Shown in pieces: positions 49,112-56,526 of a stretch of 64,000 nucleotides of DNA; within the stretch, counting starts at the first letter, position 1; every line of letters starts with the position of its first letter. The notes below the pieces were generated by a model, which was not told where the DNA came from, made no database searches, and saw nothing but the letters and a program-made list of their open reading frames with translations. The translations under genes and the position numbers were made by a program. The stretch lies in the NCBI GenBank assembly GCA_030612725.1, contig JAUWNJ010000005.1:79845-143844 (forward strand), in the 5' to 3' direction. The DNA comes from Planctomycetales bacterium (GTDB lineage: Bacteria > Planctomycetota > Phycisphaerae > SM23-33).

Positions 49112-50311
49112 TTATCCCTCCACCACTGCCTGGGTTTCGCGCGCGATCATCAATTCCTCGTTCGTGGGGATGACCCATACTGGTAGTGATGATTTGTCGG
49201 TTGTTATCGCCCCGGCCTTGCCACCGATGATCGTGCCGTTCCGCTCCTCGTCGGCTACCGCCCCAAGCCGTTGCAGGCCTTGGCATATCCGTCGGCGGAT
49301 GGGAAGGGAGTTTTCGCCGATCCCGCCGGTGAGTACTACGGCATCACAGCCCGGAAGGATGGTGAAATAGGCCCCGATGTACTTGACGATGCGATAGACG
49401 AAAATCTCCACAGCCAATGCGGCGTCGGCGTTTCCGTCGTCGGCAGCGGCAAGGCAGTCGCGCATGTCGTTGCTTACGCCCGATACGCCCAGCAGGCCTG
49501 ATTCCTTGTTCAGGATACGGTCCAGTTCTTCCAGCGACAGACCCGCCCGTCGGGCCAGGTAAAAGACCACCGCCGGGTCAATATCCCCGCATCGCGTACC
49601 CATCACCAGTCCTTCCAGCGGCGTCAGTCCCATGGAGTGATCCACCGCCTTTCCGCCGGCGACGGCCGTCATGGAGCAGCCGTTGCCGAGGTGGACGGTA
49701 ATGAGATTTACATTCTCGGCGGTCTTGCCGAGCAGTTCGGCCGCTCGCAGCGTAACGTATCTGTGGCTTGTTCCGTGGAATCCGTAGCGTCGAACGTGAT
49801 ATTTGCTGTACCATTCCCTGGGCAAGGCGTATCGGAAGGCGCAGGCTGGAAGGTCGGAAAGGAAGGCGGTATCGAAGACCGCGACGTGGGGTATTTTCGG
49901 TAAGTCGGACATCGCAGCGGTGATACCGGCGAGGTTGGGCGGATTGTGCAGCGGCGCCAACTCGGCATTTTCCTGCACTATTGCGATAATCGCATCGTCA
50001 ATAAGGGCGCTGTGGTGTATCTGCTCGCCCCCGTGAACGACGCGATGCCCGACACATTCAATCTCGTCCAAATTCGACAGAACGCCGATATCGCGGTCCG
50101 TTATCGCTTTGAGGATTAATCCCAGCCCGGCAGAATGGTCCGGCGCTTCGACCTGGATGTCATGCTGCTGAGCGCCGGCGGTGTGATGGAGCACGGCCTC
50201 GGATGTCCCGAGCCGCTCCAGAAAGCCCTTGGCAAGGACCGACTCGTCGGCTGACTCGAACAGTTGATACTTGATTGAACTGCTTCCACAATTGACGACG
50301 AATATTTTCAT
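49112..50311 (-). CDS. ackA: Acetate kinase
   Basis: Converts acetyl phosphate and ADP to acetate and ATP, central to fermentative energy yield. 399 aa, normal length, with the ASKHA motifs 'VVNCGSSSIKYQLF', 'YGFHGTSHRYV', 'VHLGNGCSMTAV' and 'VLTGGIGENS'. ATG 50311 follows GGGAG; longer frames upstream lack support. No pta gene is in the window. Confidence 0.96.
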   Translation of the reverse strand: MKIFVVNCGSSSIKYQLFESADESVLAKGFLERLGTSEAVLHHTAGAQQHDIQVEAPDHSAGLGLILKAITDRDIGVLSNLDEIECVGHRVVHGGEQIHHSALIDDAIIAIVQENAELAPLHNPPNLAGITAAMSDLPKIPHVAVFDTAFLSDLPACAFRYALPREWYSKYHVRRYGFHGTSHRYVTLRAAELLGKTAENVNLITVHLGNGCSMTAVAGGKAVDHSMGLTPLEGLVMGTRCGDIDPAVVFYLARRAGLSLEELDRILNKESGLLGVSGVSNDMRDCLAAADDGNADAALAVEIFVYRIVKYIGAYFTILPGCDAVVLTGGIGENSLPIRRRICQGLQRLGAVADEERNGTIIGGKAGAITTDKSSLPVWVIPTNEELMIARETQAVVEG

Positions 50312-50451
50312 ATCGGGTATCCACTCCCAGGGGGTTCCGGCTTTACTGGCGCTAAAAGTCTGATTGTCCCTCCGATAATACAAAACAACACCAATGTCAA
50401 GAAAATCAGGTTTTTCCTCTTCCCTGTTACAATTTTCACTGCATGTTATAA

Positions 50452-50481
50452 TTGACATTGCCGAAATAACTACCTTACAGT
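50452..50481 (+). promoter_or_regulatory. Possible promoter of the 642-aa secreted protein
   Basis: TTGACA (50452-50457), 18-nt spacer, TACAGT (50476-50481), about 45 nt before ATG 50532 in the divergent ackA gap. Confidence 0.5.
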
Positions 50482-50531
50482 AGTAGCTTAAAGTCGTATT
50501 GAAACGTGGTCTTAACTTAAAGGAGCGTATT

Positions 50532-52460
50532 ATGTCCAAGCGTATCGGTTGTGTAGCGGTCGTATCGGTGTTGCTGGCGGGACTTTCGGCTACCTTTGCT
50601 CAGGAAGCCCCCCCGGCCAGACGTCTCCCACTGGCTGGAGACGTGCTCAAGCATATCCCCGCAGGGTGCATGGGGTTTATCGTCGTCAAAAACGTCGAAG
50701 ATTTCACAGACAAGATAGACGGTTTCATCAAGGCGATCAGCCCGGAGGGCCAATCGCTCCTCCCGGAGAAGGTGCTGGACAAGATTCGCCAGGCCGCCAA
50801 ACTCGGCGAAGGTTTCAACGCCAACGGCGGATTCGCCGTGGTCATGCTCGACCCACAGGTCTATGGCGTGGATATAGTCGAGATGATCGCAGGTGAGAAA
50901 AAGGCCACCGCCCCGGGCGAGACGCCAAAGAAGGAACCTCTCCCGCCGCTGGTACTGATAGTTCCAACCACAGATAAGACGCTGACCAACATGCTGGCGA
51001 ATTACAACCCCGTAAAAGAAGGAAATTACGTCAAAATTCAAAAGGCCGGGGCTTCGACGCCCATGTACTGCATGGTGGCCGGTAACTACGCGATGATTGG
51101 CCCGAACCTCAAGGCCGTTCAGAACATGGCCGGCGGCGTCAGAAGACCCGTCATCACGAAACTCTCGGCGACCGACAAGGCCGTCATTCTCCGCAACGAC
51201 ATATCCGGGTGGATTAACATCAAGATGGTCGCGCCGATTGCCAACGCCGCCATGACAAAGATGGAAAAGGAGATAAAGAAGACGGAAGAGATAATGGCCG
51301 AGGCAGAAAACAGAGGCGGACCAAGGCGTTCTAGCGGTCCTTTCGGTTCCGGCATGGCAATGCAAAAGACTATGGTCGGCAACTTCCCCGGGTTCAAGGA
51401 GATAATCAAGCAACTCGATGATGTCTCCTTCGGACTTCGGATTACCAAAGACGGAATCATGGTCGAGGGGCGATGCTCGTACCTTCCCGACAGCATCATG
51501 GGAAAGGCGTTGTCGCTCTACAGGCCCATGGCAGGGTCGCTGCTGAACCGCCTGCCAAGTATGCCTTACGTCGTCGCCTTCGGCGCTCGAAACGAACCGA
51601 AAATGCCGAAAGCATTCAACATCAAGCAGATCAAGAACGTCCTGGACAACGAACCTTTCAAGGACCTCACCCCCGAAGCCAAAGCCAAGTGCCTCAAGGT
51701 ATGGCTCGAACTGGATGAGCAGATTGAGTCCATACAGGTCTATGCCGGCGGGATCACAACCGGTACAGGCCAGGTTGGGGCGGTGTGCGTGCTGGAGTGC
51801 AAATCGGCTGAAAAAGTCAAGGCCCTTCTGGCCGACGGTACAACCGTCGCAACTGAAGTCATCAAGGGCATCGATGAGAGAGAGATTAAGAAACTCGCCG
51901 TCAAGTACCACAAGGCCCTTGAGACCGTCGGCGCCAGAAAGGTCGATGTTATCGACATTGATCATCCTGAACTCCTCAGGATGGGTGAAAATGATCGCCA
52001 GAAGATGAAGGCGATTCTCGGCGAGGATAAAGTTCGTCTGCTGATAACAGCCGTTGATAAGAAAACGCTGGTGATAACGATAGGCGGCTCGAAATCGCTT
52101 TTGGTTGAGGCGCTGAAAACGGCCAAGGGGACCGGAACGCTGCCTGCAAATCCGAGCATCATCAGGGCGCTGGCGAAACTACCGAAAAAACGCACCGCCG
52201 TCGTGCTGTACAATGTTGGTAATATCTTCAAGATAATCACCAATATATCAGCGGCCATCGGTGAAGAGATGCCGCCGATACCGCCAATCGTCGCCGACGA
52301 ACCCCTCGCAGGATCTATCTCCATTGAAGGGACAGACATCTCGGCAGCCGGATACATCCCGATAAGCACCGTCAGCGAAGTTGTCAAAGCATACATGGCA
52401 ATGATGCAAGCCATGATGGGGGGAATGGGGGCGGGTGCGATGCCTCCACCGGGACCGTAA
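50532..52460 (+). CDS. Large secreted protein of unknown function
   Basis: 642 aa with a signal peptide (1 to about 24, 'VAVVSVLLAGLSATFAQ'). The rest is soluble, alternating and Lys/Met-rich, with no recognised domain. A short Met/Gly/Pro-rich end ('MMGGMGAGAMPPPGP') closes it. It has the look of planctomycete periplasmic proteins of about this size, for which no function is known to me. AAAGGAG precedes ATG 50532. A strong terminator follows, so it is a single-gene unit. Confidence 0.8.
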   Translation: MSKRIGCVAVVSVLLAGLSATFAQEAPPARRLPLAGDVLKHIPAGCMGFIVVKNVEDFTDKIDGFIKAISPEGQSLLPEKVLDKIRQAAKLGEGFNANGGFAVVMLDPQVYGVDIVEMIAGEKKATAPGETPKKEPLPPLVLIVPTTDKTLTNMLANYNPVKEGNYVKIQKAGASTPMYCMVAGNYAMIGPNLKAVQNMAGGVRRPVITKLSATDKAVILRNDISGWINIKMVAPIANAAMTKMEKEIKKTEEIMAEAENRGGPRRSSGPFGSGMAMQKTMVGNFPGFKEIIKQLDDVSFGLRITKDGIMVEGRCSYLPDSIMGKALSLYRPMAGSLLNRLPSMPYVVAFGARNEPKMPKAFNIKQIKNVLDNEPFKDLTPEAKAKCLKVWLELDEQIESIQVYAGGITTGTGQVGAVCVLECKSAEKVKALLADGTTVATEVIKGIDEREIKKLAVKYHKALETVGARKVDVIDIDHPELLRMGENDRQKMKAILGEDKVRLLITAVDKKTLVITIGGSKSLLVEALKTAKGTGTLPANPSIIRALAKLPKKRTAVVLYNVGNIFKIITNISAAIGEEMPPIPPIVADEPLAGSISIEGTDISAAGYIPISTVSEVVKAYMAMMQAMMGGMGAGAMPPPGP

Positions 52461-52500
52461 AGAATCCATGTGACAATTATAGTTCCTTCAACCATCACAG

Positions 52501-52535
52501 CCCACCCCGACACGTCGGGGTGGGTTGTTTGTTGT
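52501..52535 (+). terminator. Rho-independent terminator
   Basis: Stem CCCACCCCGAC/GTCGGGGTGGG (52501-52524) followed by TTGTTTGTTGT. Confidence 0.85.
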
Positions 52536-52576
52536 AAAGCCCCACAACGCCCATCGCCGATGAAAAATACAGAGCA

Positions 52577-53584
52577 ATGACGACTATACCAATCATCCAA
52601 AAATTCCTCACGCACCTGGCTCGCCAGCGGAACTTCTCGGCCCATACCATCCGCTCGTACCAGGTTGACCTGGTGCAGTTCTGCCGCTTCCTCATCTCGC
52701 CCGAAGCCATCATGCCCGACAGTGGCTGCGATATTGACGAGGCAAACGCCGAAACATTGTCCGCCCGACTACCGGCGGTCGAGCCTGCCGACGTGCGAGC
52801 GTTCATCTCGGCCTTGATGGGCGCGGAATACTCACGAGCGTCAATCGCCCGAAAATTGGCATCGCTGCGAAGCCTGTACAGGCACCTCGTCCGTACGGGA
52901 CAGATCGAGACATCGCCAGCCGCCGTCGTCCGAGCGCCAAAACAACTCAAGCGACTGCCCGGATGCCTGGACGAGTCGCAGGTCGAAAGCCTACTGTCCG
53001 CCACCGCTGCCGAACCCGAAGCCGAGGAAAACACGCTGCAACAAATGCTGGCATCGCGCGACAGGGCGATACTCGAAACCATCTATTCCTCGGGCCTGAG
53101 AATCAGCGAACTTATAGGCCTGAATATGGAGGATACGGACCTCTCCGACGGTACGCTCCGCATCCGTGGAAAAGGCAAAAAGGAGCGAATTGCGCCGATC
53201 GGTTCGCCGGCCGTCGATGCTATTACCGGATACCTTCGGCTGCGCGACGGGGTTTTCCCGTCCTCGCCAAACCGGAGCGATCCCGACGGGCCTTTGTTCC
53301 TGAACAAACTCGGCAGCCGGATATCCGACCGGTCGGTCCGCAGAAAACTCGACAAATACATCCGCCAGGCAGGTCTGGCCGGAAAAGTCTCCCCGCACAC
53401 GCTCAGACACAGTTTCGCAACGCACATGCTCAATCGCGGTGCCGACCTGCGGAGCGTGCAGGAACTTCTGGGACACAAGAGCATCTCCACCACGCAGATT
53501 TACACGCACCTGACCACAGCCGGACTAAAGGCCACCTACGACAAGGCCCATCCGATGGCAAAAAACACCCAAGCCGGCAGATGA
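52577..53584 (+). CDS. Tyrosine recombinase XerC/XerD type
   Basis: A 335-aa site-specific recombinase, likely for chromosome dimer resolution at dif. The N-terminal SAM-like domain ('FLTHLARQRNFSAHTIRSYQ') carries an insertion of about 20 aa near residue 45. The catalytic set is complete: Arg in 'SGLRISEL', Lys in the RIRGKGKKER hairpin, His-x-x-Arg in 'HTLRHSFATHML', His in LGHKS and Tyr in 'TQIYTHL'. It is not next to integrase-type mobile genes. The stop codon is directly followed by composite repeat B. Confidence 0.9.
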   Translation: MTTIPIIQKFLTHLARQRNFSAHTIRSYQVDLVQFCRFLISPEAIMPDSGCDIDEANAETLSARLPAVEPADVRAFISALMGAEYSRASIARKLASLRSLYRHLVRTGQIETSPAAVVRAPKQLKRLPGCLDESQVESLLSATAAEPEAEENTLQQMLASRDRAILETIYSSGLRISELIGLNMEDTDLSDGTLRIRGKGKKERIAPIGSPAVDAITGYLRLRDGVFPSSPNRSDPDGPLFLNKLGSRISDRSVRRKLDKYIRQAGLAGKVSPHTLRHSFATHMLNRGADLRSVQELLGHKSISTTQIYTHLTTAGLKATYDKAHPMAKNTQAGR

Positions 53585-53985
53585 GCGGAACGAAACGGAA
53601 CGAAACGGAACAATTCGGAACAATTGGGAACAATTGGGAACGATTGGGAACGATTGGGAACGATTCGGAACAATTGGGAACAATTGGGAAAGTTTGCAAA
53701 ATCCGTAAGTTCTTTGCGGGCAAGCAGTTGCGTATTTTGAGGTCATTTTTACGCCCATTTTAAAAAATCCGCCATTGCCTATCTTGCCTAAACGGCCCAG
53801 AGTGCCATTGCGGATTGCGAATTGTGGATTGCGGATTCCTCGGTATTCCGGTATTCCGGTTAATCCGTTGACTGGTTGATTGGTTGATTGGTTCATCTGT
53901 TTTCACGTAGTGACACTTCGTGTTCCCTACGCCCTATGCCCTATGCCCTACGACCTATCTTTTAGTCCTCTACATTATCTTTTCC

Positions 53986-54013
53986 GTTCGCGTTTGCGCG
54001 CGCAAACGCGAAC
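53986..54013. repeat. Perfect 28-bp palindrome in copy B
   Basis: The half-site GTTCGCGTTTGCGC and its reverse complement, identical to 11930-11957. Confidence 0.95.
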
Positions 54014-54094
54014 ACAAAACGGATAGCGACGCCATAAGTCCTTGGCGGCCTTAGGAAAAGTTTTTTTGGAATTTTTCGTCTCCCCGATTTTTAC

Positions 54095-54122
54095 GTTCGC
54101 CTTTGCGCGCGCAAAGGTGAAC
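54095..54122. repeat. 28-bp palindrome with compensatory change
   Basis: The half-site GTTCGCCTTTGCGC is paired with GCGCAAAGGTGAAC. Compared with the perfect version, the G7-C22 pair has become C7-G22, and G5-C24 has become a G-T pair that is a legal wobble in RNA. Confidence 0.9.
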
Positions 54123-54161
54123 GCAGTTGACCTGAATGGAGTTGGGTCGTAATCTACCAAT

Positions 54162-55772
54162 ATGCCGACGCTGAATTGGATAGGTAAGGAAGCCGTGGTT
54201 AATCATCACCGGCAGGTGCCGTATCACCTGCTGCGGTGCGACAGCAAACTCTCGGTGGGCGATCCCGGCAGCGGGAACCTGCTCGTCCAGGGCGACAACC
54301 TCCTGGCCCTCAAGGCCCTGCTGCCATACTACGCCGGACAGGTCAAGTGCATCTACATCGACCCGCCGTACAACACCGGAAACGAAAACTGGGTCTATAA
54401 CGACAACGTCAACAGCCCGGAAATGCAAAAATGGCTCGGCAAGGTCGTCGGAAAAGAGGCAGAAGACCTCTCAAGACACGATAAGTGGCTCTGCATGATG
54501 TATCCACGGCTGGCGCTGCTAAAGGAGTTTCTGCGGGAAGACGGCGTTATCTTCGTGAGTATAGACGATCATGAAATACATAACTTACTGGCGCTGATGA
54601 ATGAAGTCTTTGGCGCACGGAGCCATCTCGCTACCTTGGTCTGGAAGGCTCGGCAGCATCTGGATAGTCGGTCACTGACGGGGGTTTCGTTGGACCACGA
54701 ATATATCCTTGTCTACAGCAAGTTGCCCGGACGAGTCAGACTGAAGGGAAAGGAGCGTGACGAATCCAAATACAAGAATCCCGACAACGACCCGCGTGGT
54801 CAATGGATGAGCCGAAGCATACTGGGTTTGGCAACTGCCGAAGGCCGACCGAATCTTCATTACGACTTGATCGACCCCAAGACCAATGTAGCGTATCCCT
54901 GTCCGCCGAATACCGGATGGCGCTACAGTCAGGAGACTATGGGGGCCAAGATCAGCGAGGGGCGCATCCTGTTTCCCAAGCGGAAAGACGGCCGTCCGCG
55001 CGAGAAGGTCTTCCTGGATGAACTTCAAACTAAGCGAACAGGATTTCCCAGCATCATTGATGGCATTTTTACTGCGCACGGTTCTCATGCGATTCGAGAC
55101 ATTTTCGGTGATCAGGTGTTCGCTTTTCCGAAAGCCCCGCAACTTGTGCGTACTCTTGTCGAACAGACTACTGACAGGGACTCTCTTGTCCTCGACTCGT
55201 TTGCCGGAAGTGGTACGACAGGACATGCGGTCTTGCAGGCGAACGAAACTGATGATGGTAATCGGCGGTTCATACTGGTGGAGATGGAGGAAGACATATG
55301 CCGGGACATAACCGGCCAGCGACTGACGCGATCCATTACGGGTTACACAGCGAAATATGGAAACAGGACAGGCAAGAAAGTCCCCGGTCTTGGCGGCGGG
55401 TTTCGGTATTGCAAGTTGAGCAAGCCGATTTTTGACGAAGGCGGGAATATCAATCCAGAGGTGAAGTTTGCGGACCTGGCGGCGCACGTGTTTTTCACAG
55501 AGACGGGCGAGCCGATTCCGAAGCGCGCCGACGGCGGGAAGCCGTTAATCGGCGTATGCAACGCCACGGCCTACTACCTGCTGTACAACGGCGTCCTGGG
55601 CGACAAGAGGGTCAACGGCGGGAACATTCTGACGAGCAAGATACTGGCCTCGCTGCCTCTGCACGACGGCCCAAAGGTCATCTATGGCGAAGGCTGTCGC
55701 CTTGGCGCAAGCCGCCTCAAACGCGAAAATATCGTCTTCAAACAGGTGCCCTACGAGATAAAGGTATCATAG
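54162..55772 (+). CDS. Type III restriction-modification DNA methyltransferase (Mod)
   Basis: 536 aa. A beta-class N6-adenine methyltransferase, recognised by motif IV DPPY (67-70, 'IDPPYNTGNENW') before motif I ('LVLDSFAGSGTTGHAV', about 343-358). The region between, 'WKARQHLDSRSLTGVSLDHE', holds the target-recognition part. It modifies one strand of an asymmetric site, and Mod also gives the Res subunit its specificity. First gene of a three-gene operon. ATG 54162 lies 39 nt after the second palindrome of repeat B, and the ribosome binding site is weak. Confidence 0.92.
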   Translation: MPTLNWIGKEAVVNHHRQVPYHLLRCDSKLSVGDPGSGNLLVQGDNLLALKALLPYYAGQVKCIYIDPPYNTGNENWVYNDNVNSPEMQKWLGKVVGKEAEDLSRHDKWLCMMYPRLALLKEFLREDGVIFVSIDDHEIHNLLALMNEVFGARSHLATLVWKARQHLDSRSLTGVSLDHEYILVYSKLPGRVRLKGKERDESKYKNPDNDPRGQWMSRSILGLATAEGRPNLHYDLIDPKTNVAYPCPPNTGWRYSQETMGAKISEGRILFPKRKDGRPREKVFLDELQTKRTGFPSIIDGIFTAHGSHAIRDIFGDQVFAFPKAPQLVRTLVEQTTDRDSLVLDSFAGSGTTGHAVLQANETDDGNRRFILVEMEEDICRDITGQRLTRSITGYTAKYGNRTGKKVPGLGGGFRYCKLSKPIFDEGGNINPEVKFADLAAHVFFTETGEPIPKRADGGKPLIGVCNATAYYLLYNGVLGDKRVNGGNILTSKILASLPLHDGPKVIYGEGCRLGASRLKRENIVFKQVPYEIKVS

Positions 55773-55774
55773 GT

Positions 55775-56521
55775 ATGATTCCAGGAGAAAAACACGACAC
55801 ATGCAAGCTCTGCTGCAAAGATGCACAGTTGTGTAAGTCTCATATCGTCCCAGAGTTCTGCTATGGACGGATATACAACGAGAAGCATCAACTCATTGAG
55901 GGTTGGTTTGGCGAGAACGGTCTTAAGAAGCGAACCATTCAGAAGGGGTACCGTGAACACTTGCTGTGCGCCGATTGTGAAGGAATTATCAGCAGATACG
56001 AGAAGGCGTACTCCGAATATTGGTATGGCCCCAACGGCTTGCCCGAAGAAGTCAATGTTGACCACCTTGTTCTTCAAAAAGCCGATTACCATAAATTCAA
56101 GTTGTTCCACCTTTCCATCATCTGGCGCATCTCGGTCTCAAAGGTGTTTAGTTCAATCAGTCTGGGACCGTACGATGATGCAATCAGAAAAATCCTCCTT
56201 AATGGAATCTCAGTTCCTCAAGGACACTATCCCATCCTTGGCTGCGTTCTGACGGACGATGAGGGACGTTTTGCTCACAACGAAGTCAGTACGCCGCTCA
56301 TAGGCCGACACGACGGATCGAGGTGCTACACGCTCCGTTATGCAGGATGTGATTGGATATTCATCATCACAGACCATCCGACACGTGCCCAAGTAAAGTT
56401 AAGTGAGGCCGTTTCAACAGATGGTAAAATCACACTTTTATCAATGCACTTCGCGAAAGCGCCTATAGGTCGGCACATGATTGAAGCACTTTGGCAAGCT
56501 CAAAAAGGGGGCAAGAGGTGA
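55775..56521 (+). CDS. Zinc-finger/HNH-like protein within the type III operon
   Basis: 248 aa. The N-terminus has CKLC followed by 'LCKSHIVPEF', then 'LLCADCEG' about 45 residues later. This Cys-x2-Cys, SHIxPEF, CxxCE arrangement recalls HNH-type zinc folds, but the catalytic His-Asn-His set is not certain. The C-terminal half is an unassigned globular domain. ATG 55775 follows the Mod stop by 2 nt, and the Res gene starts 5 nt after its stop, so all three genes are co-transcribed. A role in the defence system is inferred from position. Confidence 0.7.
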   Translation: MIPGEKHDTCKLCCKDAQLCKSHIVPEFCYGRIYNEKHQLIEGWFGENGLKKRTIQKGYREHLLCADCEGIISRYEKAYSEYWYGPNGLPEEVNVDHLVLQKADYHKFKLFHLSIIWRISVSKVFSSISLGPYDDAIRKILLNGISVPQGHYPILGCVLTDDEGRFAHNEVSTPLIGRHDGSRCYTLRYAGCDWIFIITDHPTRAQVKLSEAVSTDGKITLLSMHFAKAPIGRHMIEALWQAQKGGKR

Positions 56522-56526
56522 CGCCA

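Larger units (their letters stand above)
53585..54122. repeat. Composite repeat element, copy B
   Basis: The reverse-orientation copy of 11821-12366. It begins on the base after the xerC stop with an array of 10-bp GGAAC(A/G)ATT(C/G) units (to about 53694). Then come the conserved block with GCCATTGCCTATCTTGCC and CGGTATTCCGGTATTCCGG, a variable CCCTATG repeat block, and two 28-nt palindromes (53986-54013, 54095-54122) 81 nt apart. Relative to copy A it has a 21-bp addition of ATTGCGGATTG-type sequence near 53815. It fills the 577-nt gap 53585-54161, which has no accepted gene. Confidence 0.9.

Noticed and set aside
50517..51965. Minus-strand open frame of about 480 codons
   Set aside because: Antisense to the 642-aa secreted protein, which has a signal peptide and a good ribosome binding site.
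53585..53694. CRISPR-like array
   Set aside because: The 10-bp units are contiguous, with no spacers and no cas genes.
52963..53763. Plus-strand frame overlapping xerC and extending through the tandem array
   Set aside because: Out of frame with the intact recombinase motifs; the extension only translates the 10-bp repeat.
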